Shown here: positions 32,899 through 43,379 of the stretch, piece after piece | Layout of the letters: each line of letters begins with the position of its first letter | Position numbering within the stretch: position 1 is the stretch's first letter | NCBI GenBank assembly: GCA_900073065.1 | Contig: FJOG01000001.1 | Span: 3,059,124 to 3,123,123 of the forward strand | DNA from: Phialocephala subalpina | Lineage: Eukaryota; Ascomycota; Leotiomycetes; Helotiales; Mollisiaceae | DNA: 64,000 nucleotides | Direction: 5' to 3' | Notes under the pieces: generated by a model | The model's database searches: none | Seen by the model: only the letters and a program-made list of their open reading frames with translations | What the model was told of the DNA's origin: nothing | Translations under genes and position numbers: made by a program

Positions 32899-34980
32899 TT
32901 AAGGTACTCTGAACGCACCCCACAGGTGAAAGTATGTGTGATCTGCTATGCAACTCCTCGCCCTCAACCTCACAGCAATATCCCCATTCTTTCTATCATT
33001 CGCATTCCCACTCCATGTCTGCCCCGCAGACTTATGAGCCTCCTCTGCTTTACTTCCAACCTCATTTCCTCCCATCGAGCTGCTGACAATAGTGCTTTTG
33101 ACGGACATGTAGTTGAACCTCGGCATCCCCTTCCAACCCCTCGCCCTCACCGCTTCGAACGTGACCAACAGGAGGATGAATGCGTTGATTCCGGCTACAG
33201 TGTAGATATATGGTCCTGTTCCAATTGATAATGCCTTAACGATGATCGCGATGGGTACTTGAGTCGATTTGTCAGCAAGCATCATTTGAGCGCTCGAATA
33301 AGCAACGAGCGCATCATCGGTAACAACTTCCATCGATTCAGCTATTCCTCTCAGCGTAATTCCATCGTTCGTTTCTCCAGGTTGTTTTTGAAGATTGACG
33401 TTCAAGATGTTGCTCTTAAGCATGTTGCCTATAGCAGATGTGAATTTCGTGCTCGCGACATTGGAGAGCGAAGCAACGGTAGTGAACGCTCCGTTAACGA
33501 TCTGTCGAGGGTTTGTGCCATTCTGAACACTTGAGTTGAGAGGTACAACGACAATGAGACCCCTTTTGACGGAAACGCGGACGGTGAAATGGCGGGGCGT
33601 CATGGAGACGTGGCATTGTGTGTTGTTTAGTGAGGTGTAATTCTTTCCTGATGCGATGGATAGGACGCCGGTGTAGTTTTGGACGGTAGCGTTTGGGGAA
33701 CCCCAGTATGCTATAGCAACGACGGAATCGTCGTCTCCCATGCTGATTTCGCTGAATCCTCCACAATCCGTATTTGGTCCGACCCAGGGTGGGCAGCCGG
33801 TGGCTTTGTAGATGTCGGGGAACATAACATCGTTGGATGAATAATTGAGCTCGAGATGAAAGTCTGTGGAGCGGTTGAAGATGCAGGAAATGGAGGTCAT
33901 GGTGTCGGTCTCGTTGAAGGAAAAGGAATCAAGTCCTTTGAAGCGTTGTCCTATGAGTTTGTCTACGAGTCCGACGGAGCCTCCGACGCCATAGGAGCGT
34001 CCGTAGTAGGTGAAATTTGAGTTGTCGTTCTTTTTGTAGAGTTGAACTGCGCTGGCGTTTTGGCTGGAGGCGGAAGCTCCATCGTTGAGGAGGAAACCGA
34101 AACGGTCCCGAACCGGACTGAAAGAGAAGACGCCGAGTGTTGTTGAGGTCCTGGGATCGCTGTCGTTAAAGAGAGATTGAGGTGCGTAGGTGGCGAGTGA
34201 TTTTGTTGTGTAGTGAGGAACGCTCGTGGTCATGTTATGTGTTTTCATTTCTGATAAAGTAATGGTGGGAGCGAGTGCGCCTGCCCAGAAAGCTGCCGGA
34301 ATGCGACTCACGATGACAAACAGAAAGACGAGTGGGACCTTTGCTTTCGGAAGTGTCCAGTCGATATGAGATCCGCAAATGGCGCTCCAGAAGTCCAGCT
34401 TGTCCAGGGTCACTGCTTGTCTGGCAATGATTACCCGAGATGACCAGTTGATGATCATGCATACCGAGTACATGTAGACTGCTCCGAGCAATGAGGCGAC
34501 GATTTGGCGTATAGCTGAGAAAGTTGAGGGATTGTTGTTGATGGTTTCTGCGCTTGATCCGGTGATCGTCCAGTGACCTTTCAATCCTGCGATCAAGACA
34601 AAGTTAATGACAGAAGTTATCAGCAAGCCTGGGACAAGCAGAAACCTCGACCGAATAGGCTCGAGCTCCTGCTTTGACTGGATAGGTGGATCGAATCCTG
34701 ATTGCGTAGGTTGCAAGAGAAGTGTTCGAGTCGCCTCTGAGGTAGAGCGAGGAGCTCTTAATCGATTCAACTTCCACATCGTGAAATGAAAGCAACAATA
34801 CAAATACACGAAAAAAAAGGAAATGGCAGAAATGGAAGAAAGAAAGTAAACAAGACGTGATCTTAAGAAGTTCGAGACCTTGAGTCCTGTTAGGTTCAAG
34901 CTAAAGCAGAGATTCCAGCCGCTGAAAATAGCGACCAGCAACAACGTAAATGTCAGATTTGGAGGCAGGGGGTAAACCAA
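32899..34980 (-). CDS. Multi-pass membrane protein with glycosylated ectodomain
   Basis: One open frame of about 693 codons. It begins at TTG; the first in-frame ATG is at residue 67, after two hydrophobic segments that look genuine (FTLLLVAIFSGWNLCFSL and FLSSISAISFFFVYLYC). An upstream exon with the true start is therefore likely, and the left coordinate is firmer than the right. Further spans: FLLVPGLLITSVINFVLIAG, IVASLLGAVYMYSVCMIINW and VPLVFLFVIVSRIPAAFWAG. A roughly 350-residue loop rich in N-x-S/T follows, then a last span (YTVAGINAFILLLVTFEAV) and a basic tail. This is a common architecture of uncharacterised fungal plasma-membrane proteins. No function is assigned. Confidence 0.7.
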   Translation of the reverse strand: MVYPLPPNLTFTLLLVAIFSGWNLCFSLNLTGLKVSNFLRSRLVYFLSSISAISFFFVYLYCCFHFTMWKLNRLRAPRSTSEATRTLLLQPTQSGFDPPIQSKQELEPIRSRFLLVPGLLITSVINFVLIAGLKGHWTITGSSAETINNNPSTFSAIRQIVASLLGAVYMYSVCMIINWSSRVIIARQAVTLDKLDFWSAICGSHIDWTLPKAKVPLVFLFVIVSRIPAAFWAGALAPTITLSEMKTHNMTTSVPHYTTKSLATYAPQSLFNDSDPRTSTTLGVFSFSPVRDRFGFLLNDGASASSQNASAVQLYKKNDNSNFTYYGRSYGVGGSVGLVDKLIGQRFKGLDSFSFNETDTMTSISCIFNRSTDFHLELNYSSNDVMFPDIYKATGCPPWVGPNTDCGGFSEISMGDDDSVVAIAYWGSPNATVQNYTGVLSIASGKNYTSLNNTQCHVSMTPRHFTVRVSVKRGLIVVVPLNSSVQNGTNPRQIVNGAFTTVASLSNVASTKFTSAIGNMLKSNILNVNLQKQPGETNDGITLRGIAESMEVVTDDALVAYSSAQMMLADKSTQVPIAIIVKALSIGTGPYIYTVAGINAFILLLVTFEAVRARGWKGMPRFNYMSVKSTIVSSSMGGNEVGSKAEEAHKSAGQTWSGNANDRKNGDIAVRLRARSCIADHTYFHLWGAFRVP

Positions 34981-35835
34981 GTTAGCGGCGCTCGCCGTTG
35001 AACATCAGACGGCGTAATTGGTGGAAGACCGAGCAATCTAAGGACATTGTGATTAGTGCAGACGGAACGTCCCTTGGCGCGATGCTATTTGTGCAAGTAG
35101 ACGTCAATGGAGATTCCTGGTTGAAACCATCCACAGCTTCTCGCAGGGCTGAGATAAGATTGATAAACTTCAGCAACTGCACATGGATAGCGAAAGGGAT
35201 GCTCATCCTGTCATGGACTTTCGACTCGCAAGTGATGGTGAAAGGTGAAAACAATGGACGGTCACGTGCGCAAATGATCACGAATGAGACTTCTATGGAA
35301 ATCAACGTGTTCAGTCTTGCAGGAACCGCAGGAAGAGGTCTCGTTGCACCATTTGGCCCCCTTTTCTGTGATGTTTGGATGCGATGTCAAGAAGTGTCTT
35401 GAACATCGTGCATGTTCTAGGCTGGGATGTTTGAAGCTGAGCGATTCAGACAGGTACTCGGTTCAAGTGATCAACGCCGAAGTACTCCGGATATGTGCCT
35501 GGGACAACAGGAAACTTTCAGGGCCGTTATACGTGCAGCAGATCGTGGGAAGAAGGTCAAGAACCACACCTGGAGCTCTACCAGGTCGCAGAGCAGGTAG
35601 ACCCACACTCCGGTCCCAAGTTCCTCCCCCACGATGCTTTGCACGGTTCAGATGTGAAGTCCGCACGCCGCCACTTTCATCGTGACTTCCCAGTCCAGAT
35701 TGATATGCGCAGTTTGAAAAGAATCGCGACCGCCTCTCTTCACTTCTTTCCCCCACAAATTCAAGAACCTAAAATTCTCAAGCAAGTACCTGCGGGGCTA
35801 TAAACCAAAGCCTTCACAACGAGAATACCGCCAAC
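34981..35835. other. Intergenic, possible upstream exon of the membrane protein
   Basis: A minus-strand frame at 34982-35305 abuts the membrane-protein ORF and could hold its first exon, but I cannot find a convincing splice. The rest shows nothing recognisable. The hypothetical-protein gene on + starts at 35836. Confidence 0.4.
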
Positions 35836-36927
35836 ATGAACACTATGAGCACCACCTCGGCACAGCCCGCCGCACCACAAAGTAGTGGTTTTGACGCTGC
35901 CATTGATGCTTTCGCCAATCTTAACATCAATCTCGAGCTCCCTGTCATGGATACCAAAACCTCAACTGTAATCATACCTGCCTCTAATATGGCACAAGAC
36001 ACTAGTCTCGACGAGCTCGAAGCTCTTTTCAAAAATATGAAGCCTATTGACCCACTGCATACAAAAGCACGGCGAGACAGAAAACCCGCAGCACGAGCAG
36101 CTGGGAGAAAGGTACGTTCACCTCATTGATCCATCAGAAGCAGACACCAAGAGCTTTAACTGACAGCGAATAGGATGCCCAAAAGCCACAAAGCCACAAG
36201 AAAGTCAGATTCGAAGGCGGCGGTATCATCAAAAAGGGTCAATCGAGTGGAATGCTAGTAAGTCATCTCTTTCGGAATGAGAAAGGGGTAAGAGAGAACT
36301 AACAGTAAACAGAAAGCACGAGAAGCCGTCAGAGCGTATAAATCAAAACCCAAGAAGAATGGCAGAAATGAAGACTATCACCCAGCTCTTGACGAGGATC
36401 CAGAGTTCGCTGTCATCGTTTGCTTCGTTAGCAATGGAGACCCCGCTACAAGGAAGGCCGTCGCCAATAAAGTATGCTCCTCCCCTATCCCATCTCTCCA
36501 TCCAGGGCTAACAACTTTCTTTAAGATAATGTCTATCTTCGGCCTATCAGCTACAACCGCCTGGTCTTGGAATTTCATCCAAGACCCCGTCCGCTACGCC
36601 AAGAAAATCGAGATCCAAAGAACGTATGACACAAACGACTTCTGTAGAGTAGCGTTTGCGAGTGAAGATACGATGTGGAGTTTTTTGGAGGGGATGGAGG
36701 AGGATTTGATGGGGAGGGAGTTGGAGAGGTGTGGGTGGAGGGTTGTGAGGTATGTTCCGACTTGGAGGAGGATTGAGAGGGGGGAGTGGAGGTTTCCTGC
36801 GCTGCCGAGGAGGGTGGAGGAAATTCGGGGGCTGGAGGATGGAGGGGTTGAGGATAATGTCCTGATGAGGGAGGAGCAAGAGAAGCAGGTTGCGAGATGG
36901 GAGGATTTTGAGATGAAAATGTCGTAG
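35836..36927 (+). CDS. Conserved-looking hypothetical protein, four exons
   Basis: Exons 35836-36111, 36174-36257, 36313-36471 and 36526-36927 are all phase 0, giving 306 aa. Every intron has GTAAG, GTACG or GTATG donors and TAG, CAG or AAG acceptors. The N-terminal part is disordered and Ala/Ser-rich with an acidic helix (SLDELEALFKNM). A Lys/Arg-rich middle (KARRDRKPAARAAGRK) could be a nuclear localisation signal. The C-terminal half is Trp/Arg/Glu-rich (WSWNFIQDPVRYAKKIEIQR, WRVVRYVPTWRRIERGEWRF). No recognised domain. The antisense Pro-rich frames at 36547-37219 are shadows of its GC-biased last exon. Confidence 0.7.
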
Positions 36928-37422
36928 ATCGTATGACATTGGGGGGAGATGATGGTTGAGTGGTTGAGGGATGTTGGTTTCGAGCGTCGAATTGAAGGAT
37001 TTGGCTGTTTGTTGGCTCGATGAAGAGTTTGGATCTGTACTTGAAATTACTAGCAATATGAAATTTAAGAAAGTGCGGATGCCTTGCCTCGTCCCGAATG
37101 TTAATGTATATGGAAAGTTGGTACATTCTCATGGTAAGAGCGGGTGAGTTTCGGAGGAGTTTGGTGGCGATACAGGCGACACTACTCACCCGCACACACA
37201 TTTGAAGATGCACTCTCAATTAATCAGCGCTTACTGAGCCTGGAGGGGGAGGCAAGACGAGATAAGATAGGAAACACTTAGCAAGCATCATCGTCCAGAA
37301 TCTCCTTCCCCTACCGAGACAATCTTCCTGGTCAGCATGAAACGAGGCCATCATCTCGATATCCTTGGAGTGAGTGTTCCAAGAAGCTGCAGATGTTGAA
37401 TCTCTATATTGTCTATGTCTAT
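36928..37422. other. Intergenic between convergent genes
   Basis: 3' flanks of the hypothetical gene (+) and the FAR-17a/AIG1-like gene (-). Nothing recognised. Confidence 0.5.
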
Positions 37423-38202
37423 CTATTCTCCTTTGATATTGGCTGGCGTACTCCTCTTCTCTGCACCTTGTAACCCATTGACTCTGCCATACAACCACTG
37501 CAACATGACCGTACTTCCAGTCATAGTCAATGCAGCGCCTGTGAACAGGACAACTCTCTGCGTTGTGTCCAAGGCCGCGAATAGGGGATACGGGTAACTA
37601 TTGAACATTAGTGAGGGGCAGCGGAACTGCGGATGCATTGCATCTTACAACCCATTATGCTTATAGCACTGCTCCACCCAAGCCCAATACCCCACCGCAA
37701 TCGCAGAGCTCAACCCCATAGCCGGCACCACATGAATCGCCCAAGGCGGAGAGAGAAACAACAGGTCGATGACTAACAGAATCGAAGGCATAGCATGGAA
37801 CCCAACATCTGCCCAAGGAGCAATATGTATTTCCGGTGGAACCAGCAACTTCCTATCAATTGCACTGATTCCCCAATACAATACACTGATCAAAACCTCC
37901 AACGGTGCGCTGCACAATGAAAGACTGTTCTTGATCAAGAAGAGTGTCGGTGACAAGGTGATGTCTGCCAATAGTCCAAATACGAAGGTCGCATATGCTA
38001 CCGTGAGGCCTAGGATGGTGAGGTACTGCCAGTGCCAGCCGTAGGATTCGTTGATCATTGTCGGAAAATCGATTAGATATTTGTAGGAGAGAGAGAAGGA
38101 AATGATTCCGATCGTGTGTACAATGGCTGAGATGCCTCGGGATGGTGAGGAAAGTCGTTGGAGAGGATGTCGAGCCATGAGCTTCTGGGAAGTGGAAGCC
38201 AT
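37423..38202 (-). CDS. FAR-17a/AIG1-like integral membrane protein
   Basis: Two exons (38202-37649, 37597-37423), about 242 aa. The open frame extends to 38310 from a TTG, but the first ATG is at 38202 (MASTSQKLMARHPLQ). Six or so hydrophobic segments are present. Family features include the N-terminal HPLQRLSSPSRG, FGLLADITLSPTLFLIKNSL, CSAPLEVLISVLYWG, GFHAMPSILLVIDLLFLSPP and, restored exactly by the splice, NGFYPYPLF. Members of this family (human AIG1 and ADTRP) are intramembrane threonine hydrolases of fatty-acid esters of hydroxy fatty acids. The fungal proteins are uncharacterised. It shares a short divergent intergenic region of about 236 bp with the cyclophilin gene. Confidence 0.85.
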
Positions 38203-38438
38203 GACGGCGGTCTGAAATGTGTATAGGACAAGTGAGAAATGGACAATGAACAGAAGTGAGATTGTTGTTGTTGCATGACGAAGTACAGTACCTGGTTTTT
38301 GTGGGTCCAATGCAGCCTTCCACTAGCGCTAAGATGGAGATCTTTAAACTTCAGCCTCGCTCATTTTCGTGGTCGCATTTTTGGCAACATTTCTTTTCTG
38401 ACGCAGCGAACTATTTGTCCCCCTCAGTCATAGCAAAC

Positions 38439-40399
38439 ATGGCGGAGACTATACCAGAGACGAAGTCGAATAAGAGAAGCAGATCAGACGATGATGGTAT
38501 GCAGATTTTCCTCACACTCGAACATGTTGTTGACAGCCTAGACTCCTCATCCGACGATGATATGGGACCGCAGCTACCCTCTGCGGATGCACCCAAGAAG
38601 AAGCGCCGCAAGCTGCCATACGAGAAGCTCTACATCTCTGCCTTGCCAACGTCTGCGAAGTACTCGAAGTCCTTGATGCATAAGGAGCAGGTGGCATTTG
38701 TTACCATGACACCATTCACCGATTTCATGATTACGAGCTCCGTGGATGGGGTTGTCAAGTTTTGGAAGAAGGGTGCGGATGGGATTGAATTTGTGAAGGA
38801 GTTTAAGGCCCATTCGGGAGAGATCAAGAGTGTGTCTGTGAGTGCCGATGGGAGGAGCTTTGCGACGGCTGGTGTGGACAAGAGCATAAAGATCTTCGAT
38901 GTTATAACTTTCGACCTTCTTTCTATGCTCAGCCTGGAGTTTACGCCAAAGTGCGTATGTTGGGTACACAGTCGGGGAGCATCGTTGCCTCTACTTGCCG
39001 TGTCGGACGAAGTCAACCACACGATTGGGGTATATGATGGGCGGGGAGAGAACTTGGAGCCTATACACACGATTTCTGGCCTTCACCGGAGCGTGGTGTC
39101 GTTAATGGCATTCAATGATGCATACAATTGCGTTGTCTCGACAGATGAGAATGGTATGGTAGAGTACTGGCGACCAGGAGGCAATTACGAGAAGCCGGAC
39201 AATGTTTTCGAATACAAGAGCTCGACGAATCTTTTTGAGTTCAAGAAGGCGAAGTCTACACCCACGTCTCTGACAATAGCACCCAATGGCTCTCAGTTTG
39301 CAACCTTCTCTTTCCCTGATCGAAAAGTTAGGATATTCGACTTTCCCACAGGAAAGCTCTATAGAACATACGACGAATCCTTGCAGATCATCGAGGAGAT
39401 GCAGCAAGCAGGCACAGCCCTACGGAAGCTGGAGGACATCGAGTTTGGGCGAAGAATGGCTACCGAGAAAGAGCTGGAAGGGCCAACATTACGCAACAAG
39501 GCGAATGTGATATTTGACGAGACTGGACATTTCATCGTATATGGATCTATGTTGGGCACGAAAGTCCTGAATACCTACACAAATCGAGTCGTCAAAGTCT
39601 ATGGACAGGATGAGAATTTTCGGCCTCTCAATGTTGCCATGTATCAGGGACAACCTCAGAAGAAAGGTGTCACGACAGTTGCTATGGCCGCGTCAAACAA
39701 TCCACTTCTTCAGGAATCGGAAACAAGAGACCCAATTCTCTTCGCCACAGGTGTGGGCAAGGTGCGATTTTACATGTTCACCAACGATGACAACATTTCA
39801 AAATCTGAGCGAGATGTCCAGAACGAGAAGCCTACCAATGCGAACTCGAAGAAGGCCGTCGAAGCCAAGGCAGCGGAGAGTGGGACTGCTGCTATCATCC
39901 ACACTACTTATGGAGACATTCACATTCGTCTCTTCCCAGATGCAGCTCCAAAGGCAGTGGAGAACTTTGTTGTGCACTCGAAGAAGGGCTACTACAACAA
40001 CACGATCTTCCACCGAGTCATTCGCAAGTTCATGATCCAATGTGGTGATCCTCTGGGAGATGGGACTGGCGGAGAGAGTATCTGGGGAAGAGAGTTCGAG
40101 GATGAGTTTAGTACCTTGAGACACGACAAACCTTATACTGTCAGTATGGCGAATGCTGGACCGAATACCAATGGAAGTCAGTTCTTCATCACAACTGAAA
40201 AGACTGTAAGTTTGATCTCTCTGTTGACGAAGTTGGATATCAGATGCTAATCTTATTTTAGCCTTGGCTCGACAACAAGCACACCATATTCGGAAGGGCG
40301 ATTCAAGGTTTGGACGTCATCCATAAGATTGAGAATGCAAGAGTGTACAAGGAGAAGCCGGAGGAAGACATCAAGATTCTCAACATAGAGATCATGTAA
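38439..40399 (+). CDS. WD40-cyclophilin peptidyl-prolyl isomerase (PPWD1/CYP15 type)
   Basis: Two exons (38439-40205, 40262-40399), 634 aa. The frame is open further upstream, but [19 protein letters not shown] at 38439 follows the usual N-terminus of this family. A basic stretch ([13 protein letters not shown]) precedes WD40 repeats ([37 protein letters not shown] and onwards). The C-terminal cyclophilin domain (about residues 485-634) has [40 protein letters not shown] and [13 protein letters not shown], with the catalytic Arg-Phe-Gln class residues retained. The second exon gives [12 protein letters not shown]. The human orthologue PPWD1 is spliceosome-associated. An intact core gene, useful as an anchor for synteny. 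Confidence 0.94.
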
Positions 40400-40848
40400 A
40401 GCAATTAAAATAACTTGATACCCCATCCAAGTGCTCTCATACGGCCACCCCCTTTGCAATGTCCTTGATGACATTCGAACATTTGTGCTATTAATGTTCC
40501 AGATCGTCAGCGATGTTGAAATTGATGTTGCTGCCTCAGTCTCAAGGCCGCAATGATTCTTATCCGTTAGCTCAATCGGTGTTGACAAGGCTTCCCTTCC
40601 AATTTCACCACACCCCTCATTCCTTTGCCCAGACCGACTCCTTCACTGAAAAAAATCTTTCGACCGGCTCCAGCGGGGAGTAAACAACTTTCTAGACATG
40701 TCAAGGAGAAAACGGCCATTCTACCGCCAAACGAGGACTGAACTACTGCAGCCGCAAATGCTCCCCGCCTTCCCCCACGTTTACATACAACTTCGACAAC
40801 CCTCGCCCGGAAGTGCTCGCAGAAGAGGAGCTCTTCTTTCCCACGACC

Positions 40849-43379
40849 ATGCCACGACCAAAGAGACCTGGCGCACCTGAGCCGAAGAGGAGAAGCCGTA
40901 ATGGCTGCCAGTATGTTCGAGGCTCCGTCCTTCCATCCCATTCCTTTTGGATAAAAGCTAATAATCCCAAGTCCATGTAAAGGAAGAAAGGTCAAATGCG
41001 ATGAGACAAAACCCGCCTGCAATAACTGCAAGAAGCTAGGAGAGACATGCGACTATAGCATGCGCTTGAAATGGGGACAAGAGGACCGGACGGGGCCAGA
41101 ACCGGTCAGCCGGCCGCCAACCATCATTCAAACCAACACGACTGCGGGGAGGTTCAGCGGAAATCCGAGGAGGACGAGCATATCACCAACATCGAAAGTA
41201 TCGCCTCTGCAGACACAATATGGAACTGTCGGGCTTGTTGGTCAGGCCGAACAGGTCAAGGACGAATCGCCACTGCAGATGCAGGAGCCTTCACCAGCCT
41301 CTTCAAACACCTTCTCCAACCATTCGACACCGCTACCCTACCAGCATGCCTCAGACAGCAGCTTAATCGATCCAGCGTTGATATCCTCGCCAGCACCTAT
41401 GGCGAATATGTTTCAGGAGGGCACATTTGACGGACTACCTGGCTTACCAGATTACCAATACAATCAAAGCTACGAGAGGTACAGGTCACCAACACCTGGG
41501 ACACCTGGGACTGATCCCGCTAACTATGGACGACCACTCAAGCGCACGCGGTATAATGGCGACCACATAAACAGCTACGATTCTATGCCTCCGCCAAACT
41601 CGATCATCAACCACGAAAGTCAGTCTCATGAACTTCCAACTCTCAACAAGGCGAAGTCGGATGCAATCCAAGGACGTTACAGAAATACTACTGGACTTGT
41701 GGCTGAGCCAGATCTGCGTCGACTGTCTGTCAGCTCTCTCCTTTCGGGCCCACCTGGTATACCATACGAAAACGATTATTACCAGGACACTACGACCTGG
41801 GGCATCGATCGTGGGTTCAAAGACCTCGATATCGGCAAGAATGATGATGCAAATGCAATCTCGGGATCATCTCCAGTGGCCAAGAGAGACCACCTAGAAT
41901 TGGTCCTTGATCATGAAGGTCATACGCCTCCAGAGTTCGGCTTCGGTATGGAAACCAACAATACTGCTTTTGATAGCGGCAATTATTATGATAAGCCAGT
42001 TGCGATCAATATCCCTCGAGTCCTAGAGCCTCTTCCCAACAAGTTGCTCGAGAATCCCATGAATCTACTAGTAAGCTAATGTCTTCTTCCTGCAGGCTCA
42101 CTGCTAACCTACCTTTTTAGTACTTTGTAAGGCTCAAGAAGCACATTCGATATCAAGTCTCTACTAACAAACAATAGCACCATTTCCTCAACCACACCGC
42201 CGGCTGCCTCATTCCCCACAACTGCTCTTCGAATCCCTTCAAGAGCATCTTGCCTCAAATGGCGGTTCGGGACGACAACCTACTCAACCTCTTGCTTGCC
42301 TATTCGGCATCCCACAGAGCACGACTACTCCGACAACCGGAGCCTGCAACTCGGATAGCTATGTATGTTCGAGACATATTCCCAAATCTCCGTCGTGCTC
42401 TCGACGATCCCAATGAGGTTATCTCCAATTCTACGCTAGCAACAGCAATCATGCTTGCGTCTCTTGAAATCATCTCACCCACAGCATTTGGAATCGAAGT
42501 GCCCTGGCAATCACATCTTGGGACTGCTCGGGAAATTATTGCTGCCCGGGGTGGACCGCAGAACATGCGAAGCGTGGCACTCAACGACAAAGTGGTGAAT
42601 TTCCTCTGGTCATGGTTTGCCTATTTGGATGTGTTAGGCAGCCTTAGCGGCGGGAAGGGCAACGCCGTAAGTATTTTAATTATCCTCGCACACTCTTAAC
42701 TTTCCGTCCTTGATTCTAACATGACCAGTCTTGGATTTTCGATTACGAGTGTCGCGAAGAGAACGAATATGCAATAGACTGTATCCTTGGCTTCACGAGC
42801 AGATGTGTCCGACTCCTAGCCAAAATCGCAGAGCTTTCGCGCATTTGCGACAGCGAACGAATAGGCCCCGACCTCAAAGTACGACCAGAATGGAAACCAT
42901 CGGAGGAGTTTCTCGCGAAGGCAGCAAAACTTGAGTTGGACCTCGCAGAATCTCGCCTCCACCCGATCCAACCTTGTACTCATATGCAGTCTACCGGTGA
43001 AGCTGCATATCAGTGGGATAGCATCGAAATGAAAGCGACGAACGAAGCGTTCCACTGGGCGGGTCTTGTACATCTGCATCGCCGCATCTTAGGAAAGCCC
43101 TCGACACACGAAGATGTCCAGAAAGCGGTGCGCGAGATCTTTGGCGCATTATACAAAGTCAGGAGAGGAAGCAGTGCTGACGTTTGCCTGCTCTTCCCCA
43201 TGTTCACCGCCGGTTGCGAGACCCAGGATGAGAAGCAGCGAGCAGATATGCTAGAGCGAATGATGCGAGTAGAGAAGTACGGAATGACCCAAGTACACAA
43301 GGCTCGCACTCTTATGGAACGAGTGTGGGAGAAACGCATGCCTTGGGAGACCTTGGTTGCCGGCGAGTTCTTTGGCTGA
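40849..43379 (+). CDS. Zn(II)2Cys6 transcription factor with 6-nt microexon
   Basis: Five exons: 40849-40910, 40972-42070, 42121-42126, 42178-42666 and 42729-43379, about 768 aa. The first splice builds the binuclear cluster: NGCHPCKGRKVKCDETKPAC then NNCKKLGETC (C-x2-C-x6-C-x6-C-x2-C-x6-C), followed by a basic linker. The middle is disordered, Ser/Pro/Tyr-rich. The third exon encodes only Tyr-Phe and is needed to give NLLYFHHFLNHTAGCLIPH, the conserved entry to the fungal-specific regulatory domain of this subfamily. ILPQMAVRDDNLLNLLLAYS then follows. Nuclear regulator, target unknown. No biosynthetic cluster surrounds it, so local control of neighbours is not indicated. Confidence 0.9.

Noticed and set aside
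36547..37219. Pro/Ser-rich minus-strand ORFs of 169 and 214 codons
   Set aside because: Antisense of the GC-biased last exon of the hypothetical gene at 35836-36927.
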